Of a stretch of 44,190 nucleotides of DNA, positions 26,759 through 35,332 are shown piece by piece; positions within the stretch are counted from its first letter, which is position 1, and every line of letters begins with the position of its first letter. A model generated the notes under the pieces. The model had not been told where the DNA came from, ran no database searches, and saw only the letters and a program-made list of their open reading frames with translations. The position numbers and the translations under genes are program-made. Source of the DNA: Pseudomonadota bacterium (lineage in GTDB: Bacteria > Desulfobacterota > Desulfobulbia > Desulfobulbales > SURF-16); assembly GCA_018816555.1 (NCBI GenBank), contig JAHIVT010000061.1, positions 1 to 44,190 of the forward strand, in the 5' to 3' direction.

Positions 26759-27691
26759 CTACTTCACTGCATTCAAATATTTGTAGAATGCCGAATCAGA
26801 GGAAAGAATCATCCTGGTATTTGGGCCGAATGTATTCTGGTAGGTCTCCAAACTTTTCGAAAAGGCATAAAATTCCGGATCCCGGTTGTAGGCCGCTGCG
26901 TAAATACCGGCAGCCTCGGCATCGGCTTTCCCTTTGATCTCTTCCGACTCCCGGGTGGCCCCGGAGGTGATGAGTTTTAACTCCCTCTCAACCTTGCCGA
27001 GGATTTCCGCCTTCTGGCCTTCGCCCAGAGATCTCTTTTCCGCCGCAATTCTCTTGCGTTCCGAAATCATCCGCTCATAGACCTTCTGGCGCACTGTATC
27101 GATATAGTTGACCCTTTTCAGCATGACATCAACCAGTTCAATGCCGTAATCAACGGTGAGCTTGGAAGCTGCCTCAAAAATCATCTGCGAAATCTTGTCC
27201 CGTCCGAGCTTGATCGGCTCAGCCTTTGCCTCTTGCGCCACCCCGGAATCAAACTGGCCCGGCTCCCAGTCGGAACTTCTGATGATCTCAACCAGGTTAT
27301 TTTTATTGACCAGGTCGCGGATTGAACTGTCGACGATATCATCCAGGAGGGTCATCGCCCGCGGCACATTATCCACCGCCTGCAGAAAACGCAGGGCATC
27401 GGAGATTCTCCATCGGGCGGTGGCATCGATATAAACAAAGGTCTTATCATTGGTGGGAATCTGGTTGGGGTCCCCATCCCATATCAGGATGCGCTTTTCA
27501 AAAAACCGCACTGACTGGATAAAGGGTGTTTTAAAATGCAGCCCGGCCTCGGTTGCGGGTTTGCCTACAGGTGCCCCGAACTGGGTGACCACGGCCTGAC
27601 TCCCCTCCGGCAGTATGAAAAACCCGTCCCAGACAGTGACTCCGCCGGCAACCACCACGGCAATTAATATGTATCGTACAAATTGATTCAC
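26759..27691 (-). CDS. hflC: HflC, SPFH-domain membrane protein
   Basis: 310 aa with GTG start; the ribosome-binding site AAGGGAGAATACC is well placed. A single N-terminal helix (residues 5-23) anchors a periplasmic SPFH/band-7 domain: FILPEGSQAVVTQFG, FFEKRILIWDG, and a C-terminal coiled coil with KRIAAEKRSLGEGQKAEI and GKADAEAAGIYAAAYNRDPEFYAF, typical of HflC. With HflK it forms a large complex around FtsH that limits access of membrane substrates. It starts 12 bp after the hflK stop. Confidence 0.95.
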   Translation of the reverse strand: MNQFVRYILIAVVVAGGVTVWDGFFILPEGSQAVVTQFGAPVGKPATEAGLHFKTPFIQSVRFFEKRILIWDGDPNQIPTNDKTFVYIDATARWRISDALRFLQAVDNVPRAMTLLDDIVDSSIRDLVNKNNLVEIIRSSDWEPGQFDSGVAQEAKAEPIKLGRDKISQMIFEAASKLTVDYGIELVDVMLKRVNYIDTVRQKVYERMISERKRIAAEKRSLGEGQKAEILGKVERELKLITSGATRESEEIKGKADAEAAGIYAAAYNRDPEFYAFSKSLETYQNTFGPNTRMILSSDSAFYKYLNAVK

Positions 27692-27703
27692 GGTATTCTC
27701 CCT

Positions 27704-28825
27704 TTATTTCGTATTTTGAGGAATTGCTTTTCGGCTGCCGGACAGATCCAGAAAAGGCAGGATTGACTGCTGACCTTTATCAATGACATAGATATCGGTG
27801 ACAGAGGGCAGAACCTGCTGCATGGTTTCCAGGTACATCCTTTGCCTGGTCACCTCTTCAGCTTTTTTGTACTCCTCTAACACGGCCAGAAATCGGGAGG
27901 TTTCGCCCTTGGCCAGATTGGTCCGCTCAATGGCATAACCATGGGATTCTTCCAGCAACTTCTTGGCGTCGCCACGGGCCTTGGGGATCAATTTGTTATA
28001 GGTCTGTTCCGCCTCATTCACCAGACGCTTCATATCCTGATCCGCTTCATTGACCTCATTAAAGGCCGGCTTGACAGGGTCAGGCGGGTTAACGTCCTGC
28101 AGTTTCACCGTCAACACCTTCACACCGCTCTCATATTTATTCAGGCTGTCCTGCAGCTCCCGGGTGGTGGCGGCTTCAATGATCTCCCGATTGCCGAGAA
28201 CATAGTCAAAATCCCGATTACCCACAATGCCTCGAATGGCCATTTCCGAAACGTCCCGCACCGCCTGGTCCACATCTCCCACCTTGAAGAGAAACAGAAA
28301 GGAATCCTGCACCTTGTACTGGACGATCCATTCACAATCGATGACATTCTTATCGCCGGTCAGCATGAGGGATTCCATATCATACCCCTGCTTGACAAAA
28401 ACCGATTTCTGCCCCGGTATTCTGGTGCGGAAACCAAACTCCAGCTTACGCACGGTTTCCACATCGACTTTGATAACGTCATCAATAAGGGGGATCTTGA
28501 AGTTAAGGCCGGACGAGGCAAACTTGTTAAACTTGCCCAACCGCAGCACTACCCCTTTCTCGCCGGGTTCAATGGTGTAAAAGGAGGAGTATATGACCTG
28601 GATGAAAAAAATGATGGCGATTACCGCCACCACCTTCATGATGCTGTTGCCGATATTGGGAGGAGGACCGCCAGGCTCTGTTTCTCTTTCATTCCGCCCT
28701 CCCCCTATGCCGCCACTGCCTTCAAAACTCTCTTTGATTTTTTTCAAAAGGGCTGCAATCATCTCTTCTGGAGTAGAGGGTCTTTTTTTCTGCCCCCATG
28801 GTGGTTGCTGATCATCTGATGCCAT
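27704..28825 (-). CDS. hflK: HflK, SPFH-domain membrane protein
   Basis: 373 aa from the ATG at 28825 (GGAACGGGG before it); the frame extends 14 codons further but without support. It has a Gly/Gly-Gly-rich cytosolic N-terminus (GSGGIGGGRNERETEPGG), one helix at about 60-80, then the SPFH domain with FYTIEPGEKGVVLRLGKFNKF and VTGDKNVIDCEWIVQYKV-like pieces (LTGDKNVIDCEW), and a coiled coil followed by EVTRQRMYLETMQQVLP. It is the first gene of hflKC, downstream of a rhomboid gene on the same strand. A four-unit repeat with a 22-bp palindrome lies in front. Confidence 0.96.
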   Translation of the reverse strand: MASDDQQPPWGQKKRPSTPEEMIAALLKKIKESFEGSGGIGGGRNERETEPGGPPPNIGNSIMKVVAVIAIIFFIQVIYSSFYTIEPGEKGVVLRLGKFNKFASSGLNFKIPLIDDVIKVDVETVRKLEFGFRTRIPGQKSVFVKQGYDMESLMLTGDKNVIDCEWIVQYKVQDSFLFLFKVGDVDQAVRDVSEMAIRGIVGNRDFDYVLGNREIIEAATTRELQDSLNKYESGVKVLTVKLQDVNPPDPVKPAFNEVNEADQDMKRLVNEAEQTYNKLIPKARGDAKKLLEESHGYAIERTNLAKGETSRFLAVLEEYKKAEEVTRQRMYLETMQQVLPSVTDIYVIDKGQQSILPFLDLSGSRKAIPQNTK

Positions 28826-28852
28826 TTTTTCCCCGTTCCTATTTAAATTGAG

Positions 28853-28884
28853 CGTTTCAACGTTCAAACGTTTGAACGTTTAAG
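28853..28884. promoter_or_regulatory. Four 8-bp CGTT units forming a palindrome upstream of hflK
   Basis: Units CGTTTCAA, CGTTCAAA, CGTTTGAA and CGTTTAAG follow one another without a gap. The centre is a perfect 22-bp palindrome at 28859-28880. It lies 28 bp upstream of the hflK ATG and 23 bp after the rhomboid stop. An operator for hflKC is the simplest reading; it lacks a GC-rich stem and a U-tract, so it is not a good terminator. Confidence 0.6.
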
Positions 28885-28906
28885 AGCGTCCATTACAACA
28901 TTTTTT

Positions 28907-29797
28907 TCACGAAAAGGCAAGCTGCCAGCATCCCAGCACAATCAGAAGAGAAACTGCCAGAAAAAATAGCTGCCTCTGCCAGGCATTGCACCATTTCAGA
29001 AAAACAGGAAAGGAAGCGACGAGCACGCCGATGCCGCATCCAACAGCCAGTCCCCAGAAATGGGCGCCCAGATCCGTTCTTTCGCCACCGCTGCCCAGCA
29101 TGGCTAACAAACTCAGGCCGGCACCAAGCGGCAGAAGAACCCCCTTGATCCTGAATTGCCTTTTGAGCTCCAGGCCGGTCAGAATGCCGATGGCGCCGAA
29201 AACCGCGGTGGAAAAACCCACGGAAAGATGCTGGCCGGTACGCAGCAGAATATTGAAAGCATTGCCGGCAGTTCCGGCAACCAGCACGAGAAACCAGCCA
29301 AGGCCGCTGCCGAGAATCTTGCAGAGAAAGTGGATGATAATGCCGCCGATGATGACATTGCCCAGCACATGCACCGGGTCGGCATGCAGGGTAAGCCCGG
29401 TAACCAGGCGCCACCACTGGCCATGATCAACGATCTGCCGGAGATCCACCGCACCGGAGGTAAACCAGGAACTGCCATCCTTCCAGGAACCGGTCACCCA
29501 GAAGAAAATCAGCAGCATCCCCATCAGCAGCAGGGTAGGAGGCTGCCTGTCCCGAAAGGAAAACAGGCCCACCGGCTCCTCTTTCGGGGGCGGCCAGTTT
29601 CTGTTCTCCTGCTCAAAAGAGGCTATGTGCCCCACCGCCGCCGCCTTGAACTGCTCGTCAACGGTTATGAGCCAATAGTCCTGTTGTTTTTCCAGCACAT
29701 GCGGGATATTGACCGCTTGCAGGACAAGGGACCAGATATAGGCCTGCTGGTATTTTTTTATCCGGGCAACAGGTACCCAGTTGTCATTTTCGGTCAC
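28907..29797 (-). CDS. Rhomboid-family intramembrane serine protease
   Basis: 296 aa. An N-terminal cytosolic domain of about 85 residues (ARIKKYQQAYIWSLVLQAVNI, DEQFKAAAV) is followed by six or seven helices. Rhomboid marks: WWRLVTGLTLHADPVHVLGN with H143xxxN147, catalytic S196 in GFSTAVFG (family usually GASG), and H246 in GAHFWGLAVG. The Ser-His dyad is complete, so it should be active. The start codon is GTG and lacks a ribosome-binding site, so the true start is uncertain. It lies between the retropepsin-like gene and hflKC on one strand. Confidence 0.9.
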   Translation of the reverse strand: MTENDNWVPVARIKKYQQAYIWSLVLQAVNIPHVLEKQQDYWLITVDEQFKAAAVGHIASFEQENRNWPPPKEEPVGLFSFRDRQPPTLLLMGMLLIFFWVTGSWKDGSSWFTSGAVDLRQIVDHGQWWRLVTGLTLHADPVHVLGNVIIGGIIIHFLCKILGSGLGWFLVLVAGTAGNAFNILLRTGQHLSVGFSTAVFGAIGILTGLELKRQFRIKGVLLPLGAGLSLLAMLGSGGERTDLGAHFWGLAVGCGIGVLVASFPVFLKWCNAWQRQLFFLAVSLLIVLGCWQLAFS

Positions 29798-29913
29798 AAA
29801 ATTTCAAAGGAGATTAGAATTGCTCTTGCCGCGCCGCAACAGCTGAAAGCGGATCAGCAACATGGAGGCTCCGGAAGCGGGGAGAAATGGAGGGTACAGA
29901 GAAATCAGCCCGC

Positions 29914-31830
29914 TTATTGAGGTTTTAATATAAGCACTCCCTCATCCGAATCAAGATGCATCTGGAATCTATTAAGAAAATTAAGCCCCAGCAGTCCGAA
30001 TTCAACCTGTTCCGCGCTATCGACCACCATGGCCCTGACATCCCGGACAATCCAGCCCTCAAGCTCAATGGAGGAAAGGGTTATCTCCCATGCCTCCTTG
30101 ACCCCGCCGGCGGTGGTCACCTTGTACCGCGGCGTGTTTCGATCGATATTCAGGCCAAGGGCAGGCAGCAGAGCAGCCGGAATGGACACCACCGATGCCC
30201 CGGTATCAATGAGAAAGGGAAAGGATACCCGACTGTTGACCGTCGCCGTGACATGTATCTGACGGGATCCAGGCGGAAAAGGGATAACGATCTCCCCTTC
30301 CTGCATCTTCTGCTGGGAAATCTGTCGAGCCAGCTGGTCCACCCTTTCAGCCATGGTGTCCGGATAAACCCGCTGCCGTAGCAATTTTTCAGCCCCGGCC
30401 CAGTCACCCTGAACCAGGGCCAGTTCCACGCCGTCAAGATAAAGCCGGGGATCATCGGCAAAAAAAGACCTGCTCCGCTCCAGCACCTGAGCCGCCATGG
30501 CCGGCTCTCCTTTTGCCAGCTCATCTTCGAGCCACAACTGATAGAGCTGCAGATGGAACTCCTGGAGGGCGGCATGATCATCATCTGAGCCGAGGCTTTC
30601 CCCTGTTTTTTCGACAAAATTCAGCGCATCGGCAAATCCCCTGACGCCAATGCGGGCGTCCACGGCAATCTTGAGCAGGCCGAGATCTCCGGTGCCCAGG
30701 ATCACCTCCCCGTTCAACAGATCGACAAGTTGATCGAATCCGCCCTGCTGATAGAGTTCATCGGCCAGTGAACGCGCTTCTGCAAGCATATTTGCCGGCT
30801 GCAGACTCTCCGGCACATCACGGGCATCAAGCTTCGGGCTAAGCAGAAAACCAGCCAAAAGAGCCTGCAACCGCTCAGCCAAACCAGCCTCCATGGCCAG
30901 CGCCCGGACAAACTGCTCTTCCTGGCCGCCGGCAAAGGTCAAATTGTAGAAATCAGCCACAGTAACCGTCATTTCCGTGCCGTCAGCCGCCGGACCGGCC
31001 CACAGATACCCGCCGCCAAGCCAACCGCCGAAGGTCCAACCCGTCACCCTGCCGTTCTGAAGCAGGACGCCGGATTCATCAGGTAAAGCGGCATGTGCCG
31101 CATGCAGCCAGTAACCCTGCTGCCAGTCGGGGTGCAGGACGAGGTCCACGATTTGCCGCTGCGACAGCAGGGAACGCCAAACGGTTTTCTGCTGATACTG
31201 CCACGGCTGGAGAAGGGTGGGCTCCAGGTCCAGGGGGCGGACAAGATGCCAGAGGCCGACTTCGTCCCCCGGACGCCACTGCCCGCCGTCAATGGCCGCG
31301 GAAAAACCAGAGGGTGCGAAACGGAAGAACCATTTCACCCCGCCGAGACAGCCCCTTACCGGCAAGGCCACCCAGGCATGGTCAACAACCACCGCAGAGA
31401 TGGCGGCAATCTCATTGTCCCATCCGTCATAAACGGAAACAACCCCCACCGGCTGCAGCCGACTTTGCTGTGCCGCCGGGGGAGGCGGCACACTCTCTTT
31501 TCCCGCCGGCAAAGAAGTTCCCGCGAGGGGGGTAACCGGTTTCTCCCTCTTCTCCGTAGGCTTGTCCAACACAGGAGGCTTGCCGTCTTGACGGGAAGAT
31601 GTTGCCGGACCCTCCGCCGCGAGTCTATGTGGCCGGTCAGCAGGGGGAAAAGGAAAAAGGATTCCCTTGAAGTAATAACCGGCCAGGCTGATGAATAAAA
31701 CCACAGCCAGTAAAGCCGGCAGCCACGTGAAACCTTGCGTTTTTTTCACTGTCAGGCCGAGTTCGGCACCGCAGTGCTGACAGAAATTTGCCCCCGGCTC
31801 ATGGGGGCTGTGACATTGCGCACATCTCAT
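29914..31830 (-). CDS. Zinc-ribbon, membrane-anchored, retropepsin-like aspartyl protease
   Basis: 638 aa. N-terminal zinc ribbon C3-C6-C17-C20 (RCAQCHSPHEPGANFCQHCG), one helix at about 36-56, a Pro-rich linker, a middle domain beginning VGVVSVYDGWDNEIAAISAVVV that resembles a degraded trypsin-like fold, an alpha-helical solenoid region (about 330-510), and a C-terminal clan-AA domain with FLIDTGASVVSIP (active D542) and the second family element GLLGLNFLNRF. Retropepsin-like domains act as dimers, so one DTG per chain fits. Topology would place the ribbon inside and the protease in the periplasm. It heads the rhomboid and hflKC neighbourhood. Confidence 0.85.
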   Translation of the reverse strand: MRCAQCHSPHEPGANFCQHCGAELGLTVKKTQGFTWLPALLAVVLFISLAGYYFKGILFPFPPADRPHRLAAEGPATSSRQDGKPPVLDKPTEKREKPVTPLAGTSLPAGKESVPPPPAAQQSRLQPVGVVSVYDGWDNEIAAISAVVVDHAWVALPVRGCLGGVKWFFRFAPSGFSAAIDGGQWRPGDEVGLWHLVRPLDLEPTLLQPWQYQQKTVWRSLLSQRQIVDLVLHPDWQQGYWLHAAHAALPDESGVLLQNGRVTGWTFGGWLGGGYLWAGPAADGTEMTVTVADFYNLTFAGGQEEQFVRALAMEAGLAERLQALLAGFLLSPKLDARDVPESLQPANMLAEARSLADELYQQGGFDQLVDLLNGEVILGTGDLGLLKIAVDARIGVRGFADALNFVEKTGESLGSDDDHAALQEFHLQLYQLWLEDELAKGEPAMAAQVLERSRSFFADDPRLYLDGVELALVQGDWAGAEKLLRQRVYPDTMAERVDQLARQISQQKMQEGEIVIPFPPGSRQIHVTATVNSRVSFPFLIDTGASVVSIPAALLPALGLNIDRNTPRYKVTTAGGVKEAWEITLSSIELEGWIVRDVRAMVVDSAEQVEFGLLGLNFLNRFQMHLDSDEGVLILKPQ

Positions 31831-31912
31831 AGGCTCTTTTCAAAGGCACGGCAAGCAGCATGCACAGGGATTGTAAACACTTCCGGCAAAGGCCATCTCA
31901 CGATCAAAACAC

Positions 31913-31946
31913 AAAAGGGCAGAGTCCTCGACAGACCTGCCCTTTT
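31913..31946 (-). terminator. Terminator of the PEP-CTERM-like gene
   Basis: Perfect arms AAAAGGGCAG (31913-31922) and CTGCCCTTTT (31937-31946), 14-nt loop, followed on the minus strand by GTGTTTTG. It lies 33 bp past the gene stop and just upstream of the next minus-strand gene. Confidence 0.82.
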
Positions 31947-31978
31947 ATCCTCTCTTTCAGACGCAAACAAGCAAAAGG

Positions 31979-32653
31979 TCAGTTTCTCCGCCAACGACGC
32001 GAAAGGACGGACAGAGCGGCAAGGCCGGAGCCGAGGAAAATAACTGCACCGGGGAGCGGGGTGGGCAGTGGATCACGCACAAGATAACTGGCATACAGGC
32101 TACTGGAGGTATTCACCGTCGGAGAATAGGGAGTATCGGATATGGTCACCCAGGACTCGAAGGCATCTTCGTTCAGATGAACGCTTGCGGCCCGCAGCTG
32201 CAGAAAATTACCGTTCGCATCATACAGCACATACATGCCCACCGCTTCCTGAAACGAACCGAAAGCGATAGTCGGCGACATGCAACGCAAAAGATTTTTC
32301 ACCCCTGCCTCATTGCGGGCATAATAGGATGCAGCATGTGTTGAATAATCGGCTGGCTTTCCCAGGAAATCAACCCCCGCATGCTGGTAAAAAAGCCACA
32401 AATCGTTGGCGTCGGCATAGCGAAAGCCTGAATCAACGAGATTTCCGCTGGAGGCGTTGCTGATAGCGGCATAGGAAAGGCCACGCGTGGCGGAAAGATC
32501 CAGCCATTCCATACCGGTCAGCGGATCAAAGGTGAGAAGGCCATCCCCGCTGCCGGGCACCAGATCCCTGGCAACGAGAGAGCCCCAGGCTGACGCACCT
32601 GGTCCCAAAATTAACGCCGCGACAACCGCCATGAGAAGTGCCGTTTTTTTCAT
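31979..32653 (-). CDS. Secreted protein with PEP-CTERM-like sorting tail
   Basis: 224 aa from the ATG at 32653 (GGAGAGGCAG before it). Signal peptide MKKTALLMAVVAALILGPGASAWG. The middle contains a repeated-looking DxxTGMEWLDLSATRGLSYAAI and DANDLWLFYQHAGVDFLG, as in exported proteins of the PEP-CTERM superfamily of unknown role. The C-terminus reads PLPTPLPGAVIFLGSGLAAL then SRRWRRN: a P-rich motif, helix, and basic end, the exosortase-type sorting signal in its VPLPGAVWLLGSGL variant. It predicts export and processing at the cell surface. No exosortase is in this window. Confidence 0.85.
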   Translation of the reverse strand: MKKTALLMAVVAALILGPGASAWGSLVARDLVPGSGDGLLTFDPLTGMEWLDLSATRGLSYAAISNASSGNLVDSGFRYADANDLWLFYQHAGVDFLGKPADYSTHAASYYARNEAGVKNLLRCMSPTIAFGSFQEAVGMYVLYDANGNFLQLRAASVHLNEDAFESWVTISDTPYSPTVNTSSSLYASYLVRDPLPTPLPGAVIFLGSGLAALSVLSRRWRRN

Positions 32654-33077
32654 CTGCCTCTCCAACATCATTATTATTGAAGGATATACATGCAAAACAT
32701 CAGAGAAAACCGCAAAAAATAATCATATACCGCGTTTGTGCACCCCCAAGGGCATTGGCGCGGCAATCACCTAAAATCCTTAGATTATTTATTACGATAG
32801 CCTAATCAGATCAGCAAGGGCAATGATAAACAGCACAAAGCAGCAAAAAAATGCGGCATGTGATTGCCGGGAAAGCATGAAAATCAATAAAAAAAAGAGC
32901 CTCTTGCAATTGGAAAACAAGACCTTTGAAGAAGAAAAGTTTAATTAATCCGATTTAGCAACCAGCTCCCCATACTGCTTTTACTGGTTACAGCTTTACA
33001 TTTACAACTGGGTAGGATAGATTTTTTTATCAGCCCTTTCCATTTCCCCCGCAGATTAACCGACAAAAAATCAAAAC
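32654..33077. other. Gene-free region, about 420 bp
   Basis: AT-rich between the PEP-CTERM-like gene and the plus-strand ABC operon; it should contain promoters for both. No sigma-54 -24/-12 pair was found. A 41-codon open frame at 32823-32948 begins close to AAGGG but the spacing is only 2 bp, so I do not call it. Confidence 0.4.
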
Positions 33078-33149
33078 ATGAGCTTATTCTGCAAAAAGCT
33101 GCAACCACAAGCCAAATCGAGCAACATGGCCGGGGTCTTGCTGCCATGA
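33078..33149 (+). CDS. Possible 23-codon leader ORF
   Basis: Reads MSLFCKKLQPQAKSSNMAGV then LLP and stops in the ATGA that starts the next gene, the same coupling used twice more in this operon. It has no clear ribosome-binding site. It could be a translational coupler or chance. Confidence 0.25.
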   Translation: MSLFCKKLQPQAKSSNMAGVLLP

Positions 33150-33481
33150 GCGGCGGACGCTGGTTTCTGCTGCAATCCGGGCTGCTTTTTGCCGCCCTGC
33201 TTGCCTTACTGCTGCTCTGCAGCCAGCGGGTCCATCGTGCGGAAACGGATCAGTTGCCGGCCCGCCTGCAGCTGATCCACACTTTGAAACTGACCGATTT
33301 CGCCCTGTGGAGCGAAGCGCGCTACACCCGCCATCCCTCCCAGGCAGACTGGTTTGCGCCGTTTCAGGATTTTCCCTCCTCGTTCGAACATTTCCCGGCC
33401 GGCTCACTGATGGGCCCCCTGCCGGCCCGCCCTGCAACGCGGATTGAATTCCACCGCCAACCCTCCGGGACAAAACCATGA
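33146..33481 (+). CDS. Small anchored periplasmic protein of the ABC operon
   Basis: 111 aa: a short N-terminus (MSGGRWFLLQS), one helix at about 8-26, then a soluble 85-residue part, probably in the periplasm (RLQLIHTLKLTDFALWSEARYTRH, FPSSFEHFPAG). I recognise no family. The stop overlaps the permease start (ATGA at 33478), so it is the first full gene of a four-gene operon and likely helps the transporter. The ribosome-binding site is weak; translation may be coupled to the short ORF before it. Confidence 0.7.
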   Translation: MSGGRWFLLQSGLLFAALLALLLLCSQRVHRAETDQLPARLQLIHTLKLTDFALWSEARYTRHPSQADWFAPFQDFPSSFEHFPAGSLMGPLPARPATRIEFHRQPSGTKP

Positions 33482-34638
33482 TGCGCCAACTGAAAATTCT
33501 CGACTTCGCCATTGCTTCCCTGCGGCGTCGTAAAGGCAAAAGCCTGTCAATTGTTCTGGTCTTTGCCTTCACCGTTGCGGCACTCAGCTCGGTGCTGCTG
33601 CTGACCCACGCACTGCGCAGTGAAGCCACCCAGCTGCTCGCCGGCGCACCTGACCTGGTTGTGCAACGGGTTATTGCCGGCCGACATGATCTGATCCCTG
33701 CCAACTATCAGGAACAAATTGAAAAAATTTCCGGAGTCAAGGGAGTAACGCCGCGGTTGTGGGGCTATTACTTCGACTCGCTCACCGGCTCCAATTTCAC
33801 CCTGCTGGGCATAGGCGACGATGCGCCGCAGGGATTGACCCTGCTCACCGGCCGGTTGCCGAAAGGCCCTGATGAATGCGCCATCGGCAGCGGGGTCGCC
33901 GAATTCCGGGGGGTAACCATTGGGGATGACCTGTATCTCATCGATCAGGATAATCTCGGGGTCGGTTTTACCATTGTCGGCCTTTTCTCCTCCCAGTCCG
34001 ACCTCCTCACCCACGACCTGATCATCCTGGAAAAGGAAAGCCTGCGGAAATTCTTCGCCTTTCCGCCCGGCCTGAACACGGATCTGGCCATCGAGGTTTA
34101 CAACCCCCAGGAGGTGGATATGGTGGCACAGAAGATCAAACGGGAATTTCCTGCTGCAAGACCGATCACCCATGGCGAGATCGTCCGCACCTATGACGCG
34201 GTTTTCAACTGGCGCAGCGGCATGCTGCTGTCAATCTTCAGTGTGGCACTGGTCGCCTTCTGTATTCTGGCCTGGGACAAGGCGACCGGGCTCAGCGCCG
34301 AGGAACGGCGGGAGATCGGCGTGCTCAAGGCCCTGGGCTGGGATACCGGGGACGTGCTGCTGCTGAAATTCTGGGAAGGGATGGTCATCGCCCTCACCGC
34401 CTTCCTGATGGGCATGACCGCGGCCCTGATTCATGTCTTCTGGCTCGGCGCGCCGCTGCTGGCCATGGTGGTCAAGGGCTGGTCAGTGCTCTTCCCTGAG
34501 TTCCGGCTTGTCCCCTACATCGACCTGCAGCAGATTTTCATCATCGCCTTCCTGACCATTGTTCCCTATCTGGTGAGTACCGTCATCCCCTGCTGGCGCG
34601 CCGCGGTCACCGACCCGGACAGCGTTATGCGGGGTTAA
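33478..34638 (+). CDS. FtsX/MacB-type ABC permease
   Basis: 386 aa. Helix at about 20-40 (SLSIVLVFAFTVAALSSVLLLTHAL), a large periplasmic domain (about 45-245, LLTGRLPKGPDECAIGSGVAE, TIVGLFSSQSDL), then three helices (about 250-270, 295-325, 350-375) with the FtsX signature AEERREIGVLKALGW (about 277-291). This is the MacB/LolC type, used to export or extract lipoproteins or peptides and not for import. It couples to the ATPase 10 bp downstream. The translation start overlaps the previous gene. Confidence 0.92.
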   Translation: MMRQLKILDFAIASLRRRKGKSLSIVLVFAFTVAALSSVLLLTHALRSEATQLLAGAPDLVVQRVIAGRHDLIPANYQEQIEKISGVKGVTPRLWGYYFDSLTGSNFTLLGIGDDAPQGLTLLTGRLPKGPDECAIGSGVAEFRGVTIGDDLYLIDQDNLGVGFTIVGLFSSQSDLLTHDLIILEKESLRKFFAFPPGLNTDLAIEVYNPQEVDMVAQKIKREFPAARPITHGEIVRTYDAVFNWRSGMLLSIFSVALVAFCILAWDKATGLSAEERREIGVLKALGWDTGDVLLLKFWEGMVIALTAFLMGMTAALIHVFWLGAPLLAMVVKGWSVLFPEFRLVPYIDLQQIFIIAFLTIVPYLVSTVIPCWRAAVTDPDSVMRG

Positions 34639-34648
34639 GGAGGCTGCC

Positions 34649-35332
34649 ATGATCAGACTGGAACAGGTTGGCAAAATCTACCATCCGGGCAAACCCGATC
34701 AGGTTATCGCCATTGATGACGTGTCATTGGAAATACCCCGGGGCGGCGTGACCGTGCTCAAAGGGCCCAGCGGCTCGGGCAAGACCTCCCTGCTTGCCAT
34801 GATCGGCTGCATGTCGCGGCCGACCCATGGCCAGATCGTCCTTGACGGCCGGGAGATCTCCCGTCTGCCGGAACGCTTTCTCACTGATATCCGCCGCCGC
34901 ACCTTCGGTTTTATCTTCCAGCAGTTCCATCTGCTGGAAGATCTTACAGTGGAGGAAAACGTGCTGCTGCCCCTCTACCCCCAGGCAGTGGGCTACCCCG
35001 AGATGAAGCGACGGGTGGCCCAGGTACTTGCCCCCCTGGGACTGGGGGCCAAACAGCGCCGCAAGGCCGGGCAACTCTCCGGCGGTGAGCAGCAGCGGGT
35101 GGCGGTGGCCAGGGCCCTGATCGGCGACCCGGAGATCATCATCGCCGATGAACCCACCGCCCACCTGGACAGCATCCTGGCTGCAGAACTGCTGGTGCTG
35201 CTCGGGGGGCTGCTGTCCGCCGGCCGCACCCTGATCATTGCCACCCACGATCCCCTTGTTTTCAACCACCAGATGGTCACCCAACTGGTATCCATGCGGG
35301 ACGGTCGGGTGCTGGAGGAGCAGACAGCGTGA
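34649..35332 (+). CDS. ABC transporter ATPase, LolD/MacB type
   Basis: 227-aa cytosolic ATPase. Walker A GPSGSGKTS (39-47), Q loop at FQQFHLLEDLTVEENV, signature LSGGEQQRVA (143-152), Walker B IIIADEPTAHLD and H-loop ATHD. It is of the short class that pairs with FtsX-like permeases, as the neighbour shows. The stop overlaps the next gene (GTGA). AAGGAGG stands before the ATG. Confidence 0.95.
   Translation: MIRLEQVGKIYHPGKPDQVIAIDDVSLEIPRGGVTVLKGPSGSGKTSLLAMIGCMSRPTHGQIVLDGREISRLPERFLTDIRRRTFGFIFQQFHLLEDLTVEENVLLPLYPQAVGYPEMKRRVAQVLAPLGLGAKQRRKAGQLSGGEQQRVAVARALIGDPEIIIADEPTAHLDSILAAELLVLLGGLLSAGRTLIIATHDPLVFNHQMVTQLVSMRDGRVLEEQTA

Noticed and set aside
32823-32948. 41-codon open frame with CxC
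   Set aside because: Ribosome-binding site spacing of 2 bp is too short and the lysine-rich end follows from local A-richness.
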